DNA of 64,000 nt from the NCBI GenBank assembly GCA_020912385.1, contig CP087223.1, positions 248,001 to 312,000 on the forward strand. Direction: 5' to 3'. The notes below the pieces were generated by a model. The model worked only from the letters and a program-made list of their open reading frames with translations, made no database searches and had not been told where the DNA came from. This document shows, one piece after another, positions 21,690-33,641 of the stretch. The stretch comes from Neofusicoccum parvum (lineage: Eukaryota > Ascomycota > Dothideomycetes > Botryosphaeriales > Botryosphaeriaceae). Position 1 is the first letter of the stretch. Every line of letters starts with the position of its first letter. A program made the position numbers and the translations under genes.

Positions 21690-22260
21690 GGCTCTGCAAT
21701 GTCGGCGGTGGCCGCGTCCACCTCCCGCTTCCTCACCCACAATGTCCCCGCCCTCCTCCAATGGACCTCAGCCGACGAGCGTGACGAAGGCCTTGGCTGC
21801 CCTGCCACATGACCGCCCAGGTACACTTCAATGCGGGCAGTTGGCCGTCCCGGTTGGATTGAAGGGTGGAGGTAGGCAGAAGAGGTCTCGGTTTGTGCTC
21901 AACCCGTCAAGATAATTCGAATCGAGAAGAAAAAAATCAATAAATGACTGACAAGCTGTGATATCTACTGCCAACGTCGATTTACTAAACTTGTCCACCG
22001 ATGTCGTTGCACTTCGCTTTCTTCCACGGCAGCCTGTACTCATCGCCGGTCCTGCCGAACCCACATCTCCCGCGCCGAGATCGAACGCTGCCGTCTGCAT
22101 TCTCGAGGCTCTACGCTCGCTTTCCGTAGCCACCGACATTCTTCTTCCTCCGCTTGCCACGCACCCCGAGCCTCGGTGGTCAGGTTGACGTGCTCTGTGA
22201 ACAAGCCAGCAGTGGCACTCTTCGGTCCAGTGGGGATGGGTGCGTCTGGGGAACACTCTG
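21690..22260 (+). pseudogene. Unnamed fungal family, copy 3, decayed
   Basis: Pieces occur in order on the plus strand. THNVPALLQWTSADERDEG is the N-terminal Trp motif. QPVLIAGPAEPTSPAPRS is the central VVGPA block, followed by CILEALRSLSVATDILL. The equivalent of the QIQDFCRQ block is VDVLCEQAS. Stops and frame changes separate them (for example the TGA at 21808-21810). The closest relative in the window is the 27.6-kb copy, which has HNAPALVQWNCGGEETEHLG at the same place. Confidence 0.65.
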
Positions 22261-24513
22261 CTGCGACTCGGGGATCCGACGCCGCCGTAGCCATCACGCA
22301 GGCGGAAACCGTCACCGCAGAGTCCGGGCGGGCAATTCCTCCAAGGTGCGGGATCGGCTTCTCCGGCTGGTGTTTGAGCTCGCCCGTGCTTCGGGCCAGC
22401 GCGTTGCCCCAGGCCGGCGGGTTGGAGACTGGTTGCTTGACGTGATGGGCGAGGGATGAGCCCCGAGGCTTTGTGTCGAACGGCCTGCGGGAGGTTGTGG
22501 AGGAGGTCCTCGGGTGGTTTCATTTAGAACTAAACATCGCCGGTGGATTTAGCTGAGTTGTGGCCGTCGATTAACTTGCATAAAATAATACTTTCCTCTC
22601 CCAGGAATTCTTGCTAATAGTCTTTCCATTATCTTTTGAAAATATATACACCCTCTTTGAATTCAAAATACACCCAACCAGTAGTAGTACAAGGCCCACC
22701 ATTACAATCTCTGGCTAATATCACTCGCTGGCTAGAGCTACCTGAATTGTGGGTTGCATGCATCAGAAGTCAAGCACTACTAAAATCCGAATCGGGAGTC
22801 AGGGTCTTGCTGCTGCCGTTCAAGCATGGGTTGGAATTTCAACATTCAGTCTCTCGGCAGGTGAATGAGTTGGACGTGCTGCAAGCGTCTTCCTACCACA
22901 ACAGCCTGTGCACAGCGAAGCTTTCATGCCCAGCCGCGGAGCGCCAGGAAGGAGCTCGGTGATTAGGTGAGAGACGAATTGCGGTACGCGAATTGGCAAG
23001 CTTTTAAGAAGCTTCGTGCTATTGCACATATGGTGCTTCTGCTTATGATTCCCATGGCGAAGCGACTATGGCTCTCTCAGCCACAATGTACATCCGCCTG
23101 GTGCGCTGGTTGTCCGACGCTCTTGCTGTCCTGTCTGAAACGGCTCAGCCTGTTCCCTGTGTCGCACCACTAAGTCAGCACTGCGTATGTGCACGGTACC
23201 AGTGGCGCGTGGAAGAGTAAAGTGTGGTGCAGCAATACTTACCTATCTGTGAGTGATGCTCGCAGTGTTGAGGAATCTCGAGGCGTTGGATGACCCGTCG
23301 TAGTGGTATGGATAACGGTGGCGTGAAGAATGCGCCCTGGAACTGCTATCGTCAGCGTCGGCGGTAGCGGTAACCGCCATGCATGTTTGACCTATTACAG
23401 TAGACGCGTTCCTTCTCCGGCTCGTTGACAGGCAGGGTTCCAACGCCGCCGGTGACGGCCCAGAACCATTTCTCGTATACCTTCAGTTGTGGCGCAAACA
23501 CCCAAGCAGCTAAGCTCAGGCAGCTACGCTCTAGACGCTGAGGCGACCAGTATCATCACCCGGAGACTCGTATACTTGGGAGAGCAACAAATTTTACTGG
23601 CGACAAAGGGGCAAGTACATGCAGATGCGCGAAGATAGAGCGATGCCGACGCGCTGAGAGTCTAATAAAATGATGTTGTGGCGATAGCGTTCCACGAGAG
23701 TTGGCTGCACGGGTATGTAACTGCCGTGAGCGGGTGCCGAGAGGACATCAGATGTGCTACTACTACTGCATCGGCTACAGCATTTGAACACGGGCCATAT
23801 CGCATGGTATGGATCACAAGAGAGCGAGGTCATGGCTTTCTTCATCAAGCTTCCCCTTTAACCCGGAACGCTAGCGGATTTCTGTAGTACAAAAGGTACG
23901 GGAAGGTCTAAAGCGGCTCTGATCTTGGGCCAGCTTTCGCTTAACGGCCAAGGAGGGACGTGTACATTGTCTAGATCTTGCGGCGTTGCATTAGCGCGAT
24001 CATGGAACACTCTAACACAACTAGCCGGGTAGATAAGATGCTTAATACGAGATTTAAGGTTTTTTAGAGTAGGCCATTAACCCAACGCTCATCTTTTTGT
24101 AAAGTAGGGTATCGCCTGAGATATCTCACTTTGGCTAGTGGTCGGTACTAACCTACCATGTGAAGCTGAGCATCCGTCAGCACGGCTTTCTATATGGTCT
24201 GTCTGATTTATGCCCAAGAATTTCACACCATGTTGAAACCCGTCCCAAGACGCACGGAGATCAAGACATGATAGCGGTGTCTGCCCCAAACGACCACTGC
24301 AGTAGCTACATGTACTCTGCCAACTATTGCGCAGTGCTCGCCCTAAATGCCCAACCTCCGTGCCCCGTAACACGCCTCAACGGCGTACATCGAATTATTG
24401 CCAATGCTTCTAGCCTGATACAAGCCCAGGCCTTCCGGGTGTCAAGCAGCCCTTAAAGGCAACTCGCTGGTGAAAGGATTGAGTGATACTTGTCAATTCA
24501 ACCTGAGCCGGGC
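22261..24513. other. 2.2-kb stretch without a recognised gene
   Basis: The part from 22560 to 22700 is AT-rich. The part from 23880 to 24130 has the AT-rich, stop-filled look of old repeat DNA. I see no TG...CA or inverted termini with target duplications. The last 300 bp should contain the glycosyltransferase promoter. Confidence 0.4.
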
Positions 24514-26734
24514 ATGCGTCACCATACTTCACTCGAAGCAAAGTCCACTTCTGTTGAGGGGGTGGACCGACAACGAGAAAAGCGATTGAGACTGGTGGGC
24601 TCTCGAAAGCAGCCGCCCACCCCTCCGTTGATTGTCCAAGCGGAGGCCACGGAAGGCGATCTTTTCTCAATTAAGCCCAATGATAAACTGTCTCTGAAGA
24701 TACTCCCATTCACGACCACCGCTCTGATCCTCTTTTCCTACTATTACTGGTGGCTACAGTATTGTATCATTCAACGCATCGAGAATGAACGCGCAGACCA
24801 TGTCAGCGAGGTTGCTTGGAGGAAACGGTTCCTGATTCTGGAAGTTCTCTGCGCAGGTACTACCCCACCACTTTCTTCGCACTCACCCGCTGACCGCCGC
24901 AGTCCCTTACCAGCTGAAAACCATGCTCGACTCTCTGGCCATCTTCGTCGGCAGCTGGCGGCCCAAACTCCGCCTCGTCGGCGACGCCGTCCCCGCCGTC
25001 GACGTCGCCATCGTCTGCTGCAAGGAGCCGCTCGACGTGATCCTCGACACCGTCAAAGCCGCGCTCAACACCGACTACCCCTCCCACCGCCTCCGCCTCG
25101 TCGTCTCGGACGACGGCGCGCAGCCCGCGGTCGCGGCGGGCGTGGCGGCGCTGCAGGCGCAGCACCCTTCGCGGCAGCTGCTCTACACGGCGCGGCGCAA
25201 GACTTTGGGCGACGCCCACAAAGCCGGCAACCTGAACCACGTGCTGCGCTTCCTGGCGGCGCGGCCGGGCGGCGCGGCGCCGTTCCTGGCCAGCCTGGAC
25301 GCCGACATGATCGCCGAGCGGCGCTGGCTGCGCGCCCAGCTGCCGCACCTGCTGCGCGACCCGCGCCTGGCCTTCACCTGCCCGCCGCCGCGCTTCTACA
25401 ACGTCCCCGTCGACGACCCGCTGGCGCAGTCGCTGCTGGTCTTTCAGCGCTTCGAGGAGGTTGCGAAGGACCGCGTGGGGTTTCCGTGGTGCACGGGCTC
25501 TGGGTGGGTGATGCGGAGGGAGGCGTTGGTTGAGGTGGGAGGGTTCCCGGAGCTGTCGGTGACGGAGGACTTGCTGTTGGGGAATCTGATCTTGGGGAAA
25601 GGTGAGCAGCGCGTCTGTGGAGTTGGATGTACCTGACACTGTCGACAGGTTGGAAGGCGGCTTATGCGCTGGAGAGCCTCCAGTGGGGTCTGGTGCCTGA
25701 TTCTTTTCACGCGCACGTGGAACAGCGCAAGCGATGGGTGAGTCCTCACTGCTCAGCAGCTATTGTGGCTTTGTTGACTTTTCTCGTTCTTTGACCAGAG
25801 CACCGGAGCAGTCCAAGCTGGAGCGATCATGAAGTTTTGTCTCTTCGGTGATGGAGCAAGGCACCTCGATCTGTGGCAGCGACTTCTTGGTTTTGCTTGC
25901 CCCTTCCAGAGCTGCTTGGCAACCGTCGGTTTGTTCGAGGTTATGCTTAACCTCGCTTTCTTTGCTGGTGGTTGGAGCAACGCCGTGCATTCCAATACGG
26001 AGGAGCTGAAGCTTCTTGTCAGAGTTGCTGCGATCGTTTGGATCCTGGACTATCTACGAAAGTGTAGTATTGCGGCTCTTTGTGGCTACGCCACCGCGTT
26101 CCGAGATATATACCGCACGTACTTCCTCAACTCTTGTAAGTATAGAACCGCTCCTGGCATCCGCACTGTCTGACAAATGCCAGATTGGGCAGTGGACCAT
26201 TGGAAAACGTTCGTACTTCCCACCTGGCTCGGAGGCAAGGAAAAGGCGTTCTCTGCCCGATTCGTCGCCACCGGGAGCATCGTCGACCATCTCCACGAAC
26301 GGGACCCAAAGCTTCGAGCACCCCTTCAGCGACGTCTGAAGTCCGTCCTTTTCCAAGACGGTGCCATCTTCCACCTGCTCGTTGGGCTTGCCTTTATTCT
26401 AGCGTTGGGCAAGAACGTCGAAAGAGCGTACAGCCTCTACTTTAGTGGATCGACCAGGGACTTCTGGACGTTTCTGCTGACACGACTCTTCTGGCTGCCT
26501 CCCACGTGGCCCTCAAACATCGTCATCTTTCTCCGACCTGTTCATTACGCGCTCTTCCCTCCGTCCATGCCGGACCGAGAGGAGCTCCTTGTCCGAGACG
26601 AGAACGGTGTGGCATACCCGACGGAGGAGGCCAGGAACCCGAAGTTGACTCATCAGGGATTTGGGACCGAGTTCTTCTACACTTTGGCTACCATCTATGC
26701 GCTTAGCATGCTGATAGGCACTAGATGGTGGTAA
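24514..26734 (+). CDS. Family 2 glycosyltransferase, processive polysaccharide-synthase type
   Basis: The model joins 24514-24856, 24903-25601, 25649-25737, 25799-26135 and 26184-26734, giving 672 residues with GT-AG introns of 46-61 bp. A first membrane helix (TTALILFSYYYWW) lies near 65-85. The catalytic part has VVSDDG (about 182), SLDADM (about 247), TEDLLLG (about 334) and EQRKRW (about 372). These are the D, DxD, TED and QxxRW motifs of cellulose/hyaluronan synthase-like enzymes. Several hydrophobic segments follow (VGLFEVMLNLAFFAGG, GAIFHLLVGLAFILALG, FFYTLATIYALSMLIG) that would form the pore. Such enzymes polymerise sugar nucleotides at the membrane and export the chain; the sugar is not deducible. 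All motifs and splice sites are intact. ATG 24514 is the first in frame. Confidence 0.93.
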
Positions 26735-27149
26735 TAGTTGTCAGGGCTGGAATTGGAGGGACGCCGAGCGCCAACACTGAATCCACGGGAAACGCAGAAC
26801 CTTCGGTAGCTAAGGCACACAGTCAATACCAGCGGTTGATTGTGTAAATATTCGTACTACTAGATGTATGTATTTGTGTATAAATTAGTATAATACATAT
26901 ATGATGAAAAGAGTTTATTTACTTTAAGAACAAGAGTCTCGGGAGGTTTTATTCACGCTATATCTTTGAAAGTCTCTATTTAGTCGTAAACATTACTATG
27001 ATATTTTCTTCTCTTACTAGTTTCTTATATATTTTATATTATCTTTACTTTAACTACATACCAAGCACGAGCGTTTTGCCCGGCTGATCTACCCAACCCT
27101 CGCGCCACTGCACCACCATCTCGACGTAAGCTTACCTTCGGATAGTACA
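26735..27149. other. Intergenic, AT-rich
   Basis: From about 26840 to 27065 the sequence is strongly AT-rich with no frame or repeat that I recognise. It separates the glycosyltransferase from a decayed family copy. Confidence 0.5.
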
Positions 27150-28330
27150 CTGACTTCCTTCAAGCTGGCTTCCACAACCGACCGTGCCCTTGAGCAAGTA
27201 GACGGCCAGGCTGGTCCGCCTGCTCACCATCGCGGAGTCTCCCAAAACGCTCATCTCCTGACCGGATGGAAAGAAAAACACGACTCCTTCATAGCTCTCA
27301 TCCAGCTCTGCATACACGAGGTCGCGGATCTCAGTCTCAGCCCAGCCCCGGATCTCTGCACGCGAAGGAGCTACACGGCAGCCTCGATGCGCGCTTCGAC
27401 CGACGGCTTCGGCGGGACGAATGTCATGCTCGGGCTCTGCCGGGTCGGGCATCAGCCAAGGTGAAGGAGCCGAGGCAGGGCGGGCGTGCTCTGGACGAGG
27501 ACTTATGTTTCAGTAGGCGTTCCGCCTCGTTCCCGGATGTTAGTGCAGATGCGGTTGCGGACGCGGATGCGAATACGAATGCGGATGCGGATGGGACGGG
27601 GGGTGAGTTCGGAATGGAGCTGTACGAAGGGGGCTGTTCACGTTGGAAGCGGGCCAGGGTGAGTGAAGAGGCTGCCTTCCCGAGCCGTGGTACATGTCCA
27701 CGGAGTAGTCGTCGACGGTGGCTTGAGTACTGCCGCCACCGACAGCGTGTCGATCTGGTTGTGCGCGTCTGGGTTCCCAGACATGCATAGTGTCACGTTG
27801 GTTGCAGTACTGAGAGAGGCGAAGGCTTCGAGCACCTGGCCGCTGCCTGCTGTCCTGGGTGCTAGATGGGAGATGTCTGCGGGTCCAACGACGGAGACTG
27901 GAGATTCCAGGGTCAAGATGAGGCACAGGACGTCCTTGGGCAACGAGCATTCGGCTGTTTTGGCTCTGAAAGAGCAGGCAGCCTCCGCGTTATCCACCGC
28001 CCGCCATTCCACTCGAAACAGCAGGTCTGGATGGATGAGCAGGAACAGCAGCGGCCTTTGTATAGTAGGCTCCTTCAATGTCACGGCCACACGAAAGCGA
28101 AACGACAGGGTGTTTTGGACGGGGTTGAATCTGATATTGACTACTACATGACAAGGTTTGGCAGGATGGCCACAGCCGAGGTGTTCCGTCTCTTCTCCTC
28201 CACAGTTCCATTGTACCAGGGCCGGCGCGTTGTGTGCAACGGTTTGGAGGTCGCGATGTGCTGTTGGTGGGGGGTTCCACGTGAGCCTGGGCTGGTTAGC
28301 GAGAGCGGGTGGAAGACAAGATAGGTAGAA
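27150..28330 (-). pseudogene. Unnamed fungal family, copy 4, frameshifted
   Basis: The upstream part is open from about 28330 to 27740. It reads HNAPALVQWNCGGEETEHLG, then NTLSFRFRVAVTLK, FLLIHPD, ESPVSVVGPADISHLAPRT and VLEAFASLSTATNVTLCM. Near 27735 the frame changes, and the next conserved block (DDYSVDMYHGSGRQPLHS) continues in another frame. A C-terminal helical piece (WAETEIRDLVYAELDES) lies near 27320-27370. The divergent two-box tract begins immediately upstream at about 28350. This copy has the best-preserved N-terminal half of the decayed members. Confidence 0.72.
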
Positions 28331-28349
28331 GGGAGAAAGAAGCCCTCTC

Positions 28350-28690
28350 TGAGACGAGAATCCCACCCGCCCAGGCTTCTTGAACGTTGAGGTTCCGAGC
28401 AGCCTTGGCTCCCAGCGCCGCGCAACAGCGGCGCCCGTGTTGCTACAGACCTGTCAGAGCCGCCGATGCACGCAACGGCAGCCTACGCGAAGGCAGGCCC
28501 CTACAGACCCTTGGGACCAAGTGCACGAAGCGTGGCCTGCTCGTGGAATTCTAGCGGCTCTGGTGCAGGAGCTGCGCTCAGGGCACGGCGACGCCAACGG
28601 CGTCCCTACCAGTGCGTGCGGGCGCGAGTGGGCCGCGGCCGACCCCAGCCACCCAACCGGGCTTTGCGAGAGCAGCCCTGACTCTGTGAT
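28350..28690 (+). repeat. Two-box divergent tract, copy B
   Basis: Box 1 (about 28352-28415) has AATCCCACCCGCCCAGGCTT and CGAGCAGCCTTGGCTCC. Box 2 (about 28637-28685) has CAACCGGGCTTTGCGAGAGC. Between them lies GGCCCCTACAGACCCTTGGG and AAGTGCACGAAGCGTGGCC, as in copy A. It is adjacent to and points away from family copy 4. Confidence 0.78.
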
Positions 28691-28992
28691 GATGGATGGA
28701 TGGAGACTGACCGGACTGCGGACGAGAGATGCGAGGTGTGTGGTGCGGTGTTGGGGACGTCAGAGGCGCGCCCCGCCGGCGCTTGTTCAGCCGACAGGCC
28801 TAGTCATTCAGTTGATGAGATATCACCTGACTGGTGGTTTTAACAGGAGAAGATTTAAGTCAACCACCCCGGTTACCGCCCGCTCCACAAAAGCGCTTCC
28901 AGATCCGCGCAACCACCACGAAAAAAAGCAAAAATAGAATTCTTCTCCGATTGACTGCGTTTCTTTCTTGAGCTCTTTCTTTGACCTCGGAA

Positions 28993-30710
28993 ATGGCCCG
29001 ATATACCGAAAGAGACGTTGAAATCGCCTTGCGAGATATTGGAAATGGCGTCGCAGTAAGGCATGCCGCGCGGTGCCATGGAGCACCAAGGGGCACTCTT
29101 CGTGACCAGCTTAATGGCACCCAACCGCACCAGCTGGCGCAATCCGACCAACTACGGCTTCCGGGACCTCAGGAAGAGCATCTGAGGCAATGGATTCTCC
29201 GCCAGGAAGCCCTCGGGTATGCTCCGACCCACGGGCAAGTGCGAGCGATCGCTAGCAGCGTGCTTAAGCGACAAGGTGACAGTCGACCTCTTGGGAAGAA
29301 GTGGTCTTCCACTTTGTCAGACGCCACCAAGAAGTCAAGACGAAGTTGGGCCGCCGAACTGACTGGGAGCGTATAAAGGCGGCCACTCCGGAGAATATCA
29401 GGCACCTGTTCAGCCTGTACAAGAAGGTGACTTGGTCCCTCCCTGGCGGAGATACAATGCCGACGATGGCGATATCATGGAAGACGATGGTGGTATTATA
29501 GAATGCCACGGCGCCAATGGGCTCATTATCGGCTCCTCGCAAGAGAACCATAGCTCCGTACCGGTCAAGACGATAAACAACCGTACTTGGACCTTGGTAG
29601 TAGAGTGTATGTACCTCTGCGCTTGGAGTCGCTTAAGATCCATTAGTCTTCTTCAAGGCCAGAAGCATTCAGGAACAATGGTTCGAGAAGGAAATTTTGG
29701 CTCGGCATCCCGAATGGCACGTCGCTTTTTCAGAAAACGGGTGGACAAGCAATGATATCGCCGTTGAGTGGCTAGAGGAGGTGCTTTTACCCCAGACAGA
29801 GCCTAACGATCTGTCGAACGGCGCGAGAAAGAATGACACCGCTGTCCTCTTTGATTAATGCTATCGAGTGCTACATAAATATCTGATCGCAAAGGGGACG
29901 CGTAAGCAAAAGAGGCTGTGCTAGGTACTAAGAATTGACGCGTACGGGGTGGAGTGATGGTGGTGTAGTGATCAGAAGAGGAATACGAGACACGTGATTG
30001 CGGGCCAATGTGGTTGACACGATCCGTCTAACGGCCGCTTGCTCATCGTCGACGGCCACGGCAGTCACACTTCAGACGAATTCATGAGCATCTGTTATCT
30101 AAAAGATGTTCGCTCGCTCTTTCTCCCGGCACATACTTGGCACATCCTCTAGCCTTTGGATCTCGGCTGCTTTTCGAGCTTAAAGATAGCCTACCGTAGG
30201 CTGGTCAACGCGCATACGGCTTTGGCGGATGCCACGAAAATAGGGAAAGCCCAGTTTCTCGAATTTTACGCAGAAGCACACCAAATCGGTCTTCGAGAGC
30301 AGTGCGTTCAATCTGTGGAAAGCAACAGGGCTGTACCCCAAGAGTTTGGCCAAACCCCTCTGTTCGCGTTGGGTGGTAGTGCCTAAACAGCCGGCAACAC
30401 CCCTTCGGTCACCGAGGATATTTCAACACCAAAACGCGGCGGCAACGTTGTACAGCTGTTTGCGGAGAATAACAGCTCCCCAGCTTCGCGGAACTCTATC
30501 CGGCCAGCCGCCAGAGCGCTTGATAGGGTTTCAATCGAGGTCGCTATGAAAGATTGCGAGATTGCTACTTTGCAGGGGCAACAGGTAAATCCACCAAAAC
30601 GCCGCAAAGTCGTGCCGGATCAGAATGAACGCTTTGTGAACCTTGCGTATATCCTTTGGCAGTCCAACCAGCAACCCTCTCAGCGTGCTCGGAAGACGAG
30701 AAATGCGTAG
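28993..30710 (+). pseudogene. Pogo/Fot1 transposase, broken by frameshifts, a stop and an LTR
   Basis: The start MARYTERDVEIALRDIGNG and GTLRDQLNGTQPHQ form the psq-type helix-turn-helix, followed by the CENP-B-like piece HLRQWILRQEALGYAPTHGQ. A frame change near 29310 leads to RRTDWERIKAATPEN; the DDE domain then follows with NGLIIGSSQENHS and WTLVVECM. After the LTR it resumes with RLLIVDGHGSHTSDEF (the D-G-H-x-S-H motif) and PLDLGCFSSLKIAYRRLVNA. The tail RRKVVPDQNERFVNLAYI is typical of Fot elements. A TAG at 30150-30152 replaces the Gln of the usual HVLQPLD stretch, a C-to-T change. The protein cannot be made. Confidence 0.9.
29812..30019. mobile_element. Solo LTR, diverged copy 3 (208 bp), nested in the transposase
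   Basis: It begins TGTCGAACGGCGCGAGAAAG and ends CACGTGATTGCGGGCC...GGTTGACA, like the copies at 9927 and 37022, but the middle is diverged and 8 bp shorter. Perfect target duplications CGATC lie at 29807-29811 and 30020-30024. It splits the DDE domain between LPQTEPND and DPSNGRLL. Confidence 0.9.
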
Positions 30711-30899
30711 AAGGAGGTTGTTGTTGTGGAGGCGGAGAGTGGGTCCGAGTCGACAGTCCGCACGCAATCGACGGCCACCAAGGTGGTATCTGGAGCTGAG
30801 TGTGAGTGCAGACAAAGAAAGTGCTTAACGTCATTATATATGCAAGTTTTCTAGTGTTCTTACCATCAAAATTGATGAAGTTACGGTGAAGTTTGCAAA

Positions 30900-31640
30900 A
30901 TGGATTGATTTGTAGTCCTGATTTTCAGCGTGGGCGGAAACCAGGGTGCCAGACTTAACTTCGCAACCAGGGGCCCTACATTGATACCCCTTTGTACGAT
31001 TTCCTCCTCACTCAGGCCTATCTCTTCAAGTTTGTTTGTAGCGGTCATGTCCATGGGTGCACAATCTTGTCCTGATTCAGCGATTCGTAACCCTTCGCAC
31101 AACCCAGCCCTCTTCTCATCCAAGTTTCCTCTCATCTTCTTTGCATCCCATTTCAGAATCCGGACCTGATTGACCGTATCTTCCCACTAAGGCATCATAG
31201 GTCTTCCGGTCTTTCGCGAGCTCGTGCTGGAATTCTTGTAGCTCTTGTATCCGGAGATTGAATCCCAAACGATGTTTGCGAGGGTTTCCACTGTAGATTC
31301 GTCAGCATAGCACTCAGTACAGCAAGAGCCTCCAAGATTTGAGTTCATGCCAGATAGATGTTCCCATTTTGATGTAATCGGAGGGGTTGGGTAGCCCGTC
31401 TGTACAATGCTGGCGAACCGGCCATTCAACTCCTCCGCTTTATTTGACAGCTCGTACGCCTTTGACCAAAGCTTCCCTGTAGTGTCGAGAACGGGATCGG
31501 CAAGCCTGACAGAGATTGTTTTGGTCAGTGCAAGGACTTCCTATCCGTAGAGTCAGTGTTTGCCAGTACCTCATCGAATTGATTGTTGTTGTAGCTCATC
31601 CTGGTGCGCAGCATATCCTTGCGTGCATAGAGTGAGGTAT
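30900..31640 (-). pseudogene. Hypothetical gene, fragmented
   Basis: Minus-strand frames are protein-like in pieces: LADPVLDTTGKLWSKAYELS with NGRFASIVQTGYPTPPITSK at 31360-31530, then a Cys-containing segment (GGSCCTECYADEST). A later piece reads KLEEIGLSEEEIVQRGINVG at about 31000-31060. Stops and frame changes separate them, and I could not find a convincing set of splice sites. I do not recognise the family. Confidence 0.35.
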
Positions 31641-31775
31641 CAAAATGGAGGAATCTCTGGTTCTGTGAATGAAGCCCTCTGCTGTAGAATAAACACCCGA
31701 GATCTCGGTGAATCGGAAATGAGAATGGGGCTGCTCAGAAAAGCGGAATATCAAGGATTCCGAACTCGGATAATA

Positions 31776-32685
31776 GATAGATAGATAAATTCATTTTCAT
31801 CCCGATTTAGCTCCCTTACGGGTCCATGCGGGGAAGGCTATCTATAATAGTTTATACGAGGGGAAAAACCTTTCCTAGGTAGAAAACCCCTCCTCTCTTT
31901 GTGTTGGGTGCGTTACCCCTTCTTTGCCCGTTTTTCCTACTTACCAGTAGTAGCTACTATGGCAGTCCTACAATTACATTAGGTGTTGATTCCTAACTCT
32001 CTCATTCCATTCTAGTCTCCTTGGTCCACTGGGTTCTCCTGATCCTCTTGGTTTTCCCGGTCCATTTCCTTCGCCAGGCTGAATTGGCCTAGTAGCCCCA
32101 GTTTTAGAAACCACTCCGTGGCCGCATGGACTCCTTTCTTTGTTGTCAGCAGAGTGCGGTAGTCTGTGGTTTGAGCTGTGTGAAGCATCTGGGCTCTGCC
32201 TGCTTGGAGGTGAGGACAGAATAAGAGGATGTGCTTTAGAGTTTGTCTATACCAGCCACATGGGCAGGCAGGGCTTGGATGGTCTGGCACCTTGCGTCTG
32301 GAGAGGTAGTCCTCCAGTCCAATATGTTCTGTCCTTAGCAGGGTAAGTAGTGTGCTCTGTGGTTTAGGCAGGTCATTATGTAGATGCCTGATCTTTGGGT
32401 TCCAGGGTGAACTCTGGGCTACTGGCCTCCCCTCCTGCCTGGTTTGCTCTGTCCACCTCTCATTCCACTGCTCCCTCATTGCCATGCGGAGTTGGGTCCT
32501 TTGTGGCAGTTTCTGTGTGTTGGGTGGGCAGCTGCTAAGGAGGGAGTTCACTCTCCCTCTAAGCAGCTTCCCTCTAGCTGGGCCAGCTATTCCCTTTGCA
32601 CTGAATGCTGCTCTGGCTGCTGCCTTGATGTCCTTGCATGTTGCCTCAATTACTGCCGTTGCTGGTCCTTCCCTGGTCCGGATGG
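31776..32685 (-). mobile_element. Second 5'-truncated Tad-like LINE, with perfect target duplication
   Basis: The 3' tail (GATAGATAGATAAATTCAT on the plus strand) and the 3' UTR match the LINE at 1414. The element is flanked by a perfect 14-bp direct repeat GAACTCGGATAATA at 31762-31775 and 32686-32699. Truncated length is about 910 bp. The intact duplication shows a single target-primed insertion in which reverse transcription stopped early. Confidence 0.95.
32012..32685 (-). pseudogene. C-terminal part of LINE ORF2
   Basis: The frame corresponds to the last 220 or so residues of the 1.6-3.6 kb ORF2: CKDIKAAARAAFSAKGIAGP, LLRTEHIGLEDYLSRRKVP and the knuckle CPCGWYRQTLKHILLFC. It ends in a shorter acidic tail (ENQEDQENPVDQGD) instead of the QEDH repeats. 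The frame continues into flanking DNA to 32740, but that part is not LINE. RT motifs are absent because of the 5' truncation. Confidence 0.88.
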
Positions 32686-32699
32686 GAACTCGGATAATA

Positions 32700-33641
32700 A
32701 TAAAGTAATGCGTCAGTGCTCTTACAATTGCCTTTCTCATTGGAAAAGTCCCTACCTATACTTGTATGTAGACAAAGTGTAGATCAGGATAATACTGATC
32801 AGTAATCGCTCTGCTGCTCTCCCCAGTTATTGCATCGCATGCGGTCTCAAGATGGACCGAATCGACCTTTTTCCAGGTGGGGCCACTGAGTATCGATCGT
32901 CCTGTGTAATTTCATCCTCTCATTGACACCTACGCAACAACCGGAGCGTTTTCGCAGAAGCGCTTTAGCAACACCTTGCGCTCCGTCCGAGTCAATTAAA
33001 CTTTGAACGACTTTAGTGTACTCTGCAAGAACAACAGAGGCAGCATGATAGCTGTAAGGCTGAGGCTCGTCGCTTTTTAGAATTCTAGCTGTTCTCCTTG
33101 CTGAACCTCCTGTCTTTGACTGCAGATAAGGTTTCACGACGCCATGGATAAATTAGCACCAACCGGCGGACACAATACAGCTCTGTGACCATGGTAAACT
33201 CCGCTTCCTTCTCGGCGACCACCTGCCGCAGAAAAAGTGCGGATGGAAATTGATATCAGGTGTAACCTGATCTGCCATGCTTATGTATCAGCTTTCACAC
33301 ACAAGTTCGAAATTGATTCACGCATCTTATTTCATCAATAACTATAGATAGCCAACCCCACATGGATCTGTCAGGGAGCCATGAGGAAAAAAAAACAAAT
33401 TTATCTATGAACAGCACCCATTCAGAAGAGGAACCTCGAGGTCAAGTTGTTAATTGGTTCTGACCCTACACTATTGTGTGAAACTAAATCAACCAACGCC
33501 CGGGGGCGAAAAAAAAACTAAGCTGCCCGACGATACGTCCAAGATTCCCTAAGTGTTAGAGTAACAATTAGCCCATTGAAAAAACCTTTCAGACTTGAAC
33601 ACGGAAGAGCACCTATACTATCTTACTTTAACTCCATAGAT
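32700..33641. other. Gap upstream of a small secreted gene
   Basis: A minus-strand frame at 32847-33137 contains a helical piece (VVQSLIDSDGAQGVAKALL) that I cannot assign. The remainder is moderately AT-rich without recognisable genes. Confidence 0.35.

Larger units (their letters stand above)
28845..30835 (+). mobile_element. Fot1/pogo-type DNA transposon, decayed
   Basis: The limits are approximate, set by the transposase frame plus flanks. A possible degenerate terminal inverted repeat (ACCACC-N2-GGT-N2-CCG at about 28861-28881, reversed at about 30776-30796) flanks the coding region, but the match is partial. A solo LTR is nested inside at 29812-30019. Confidence 0.7.
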
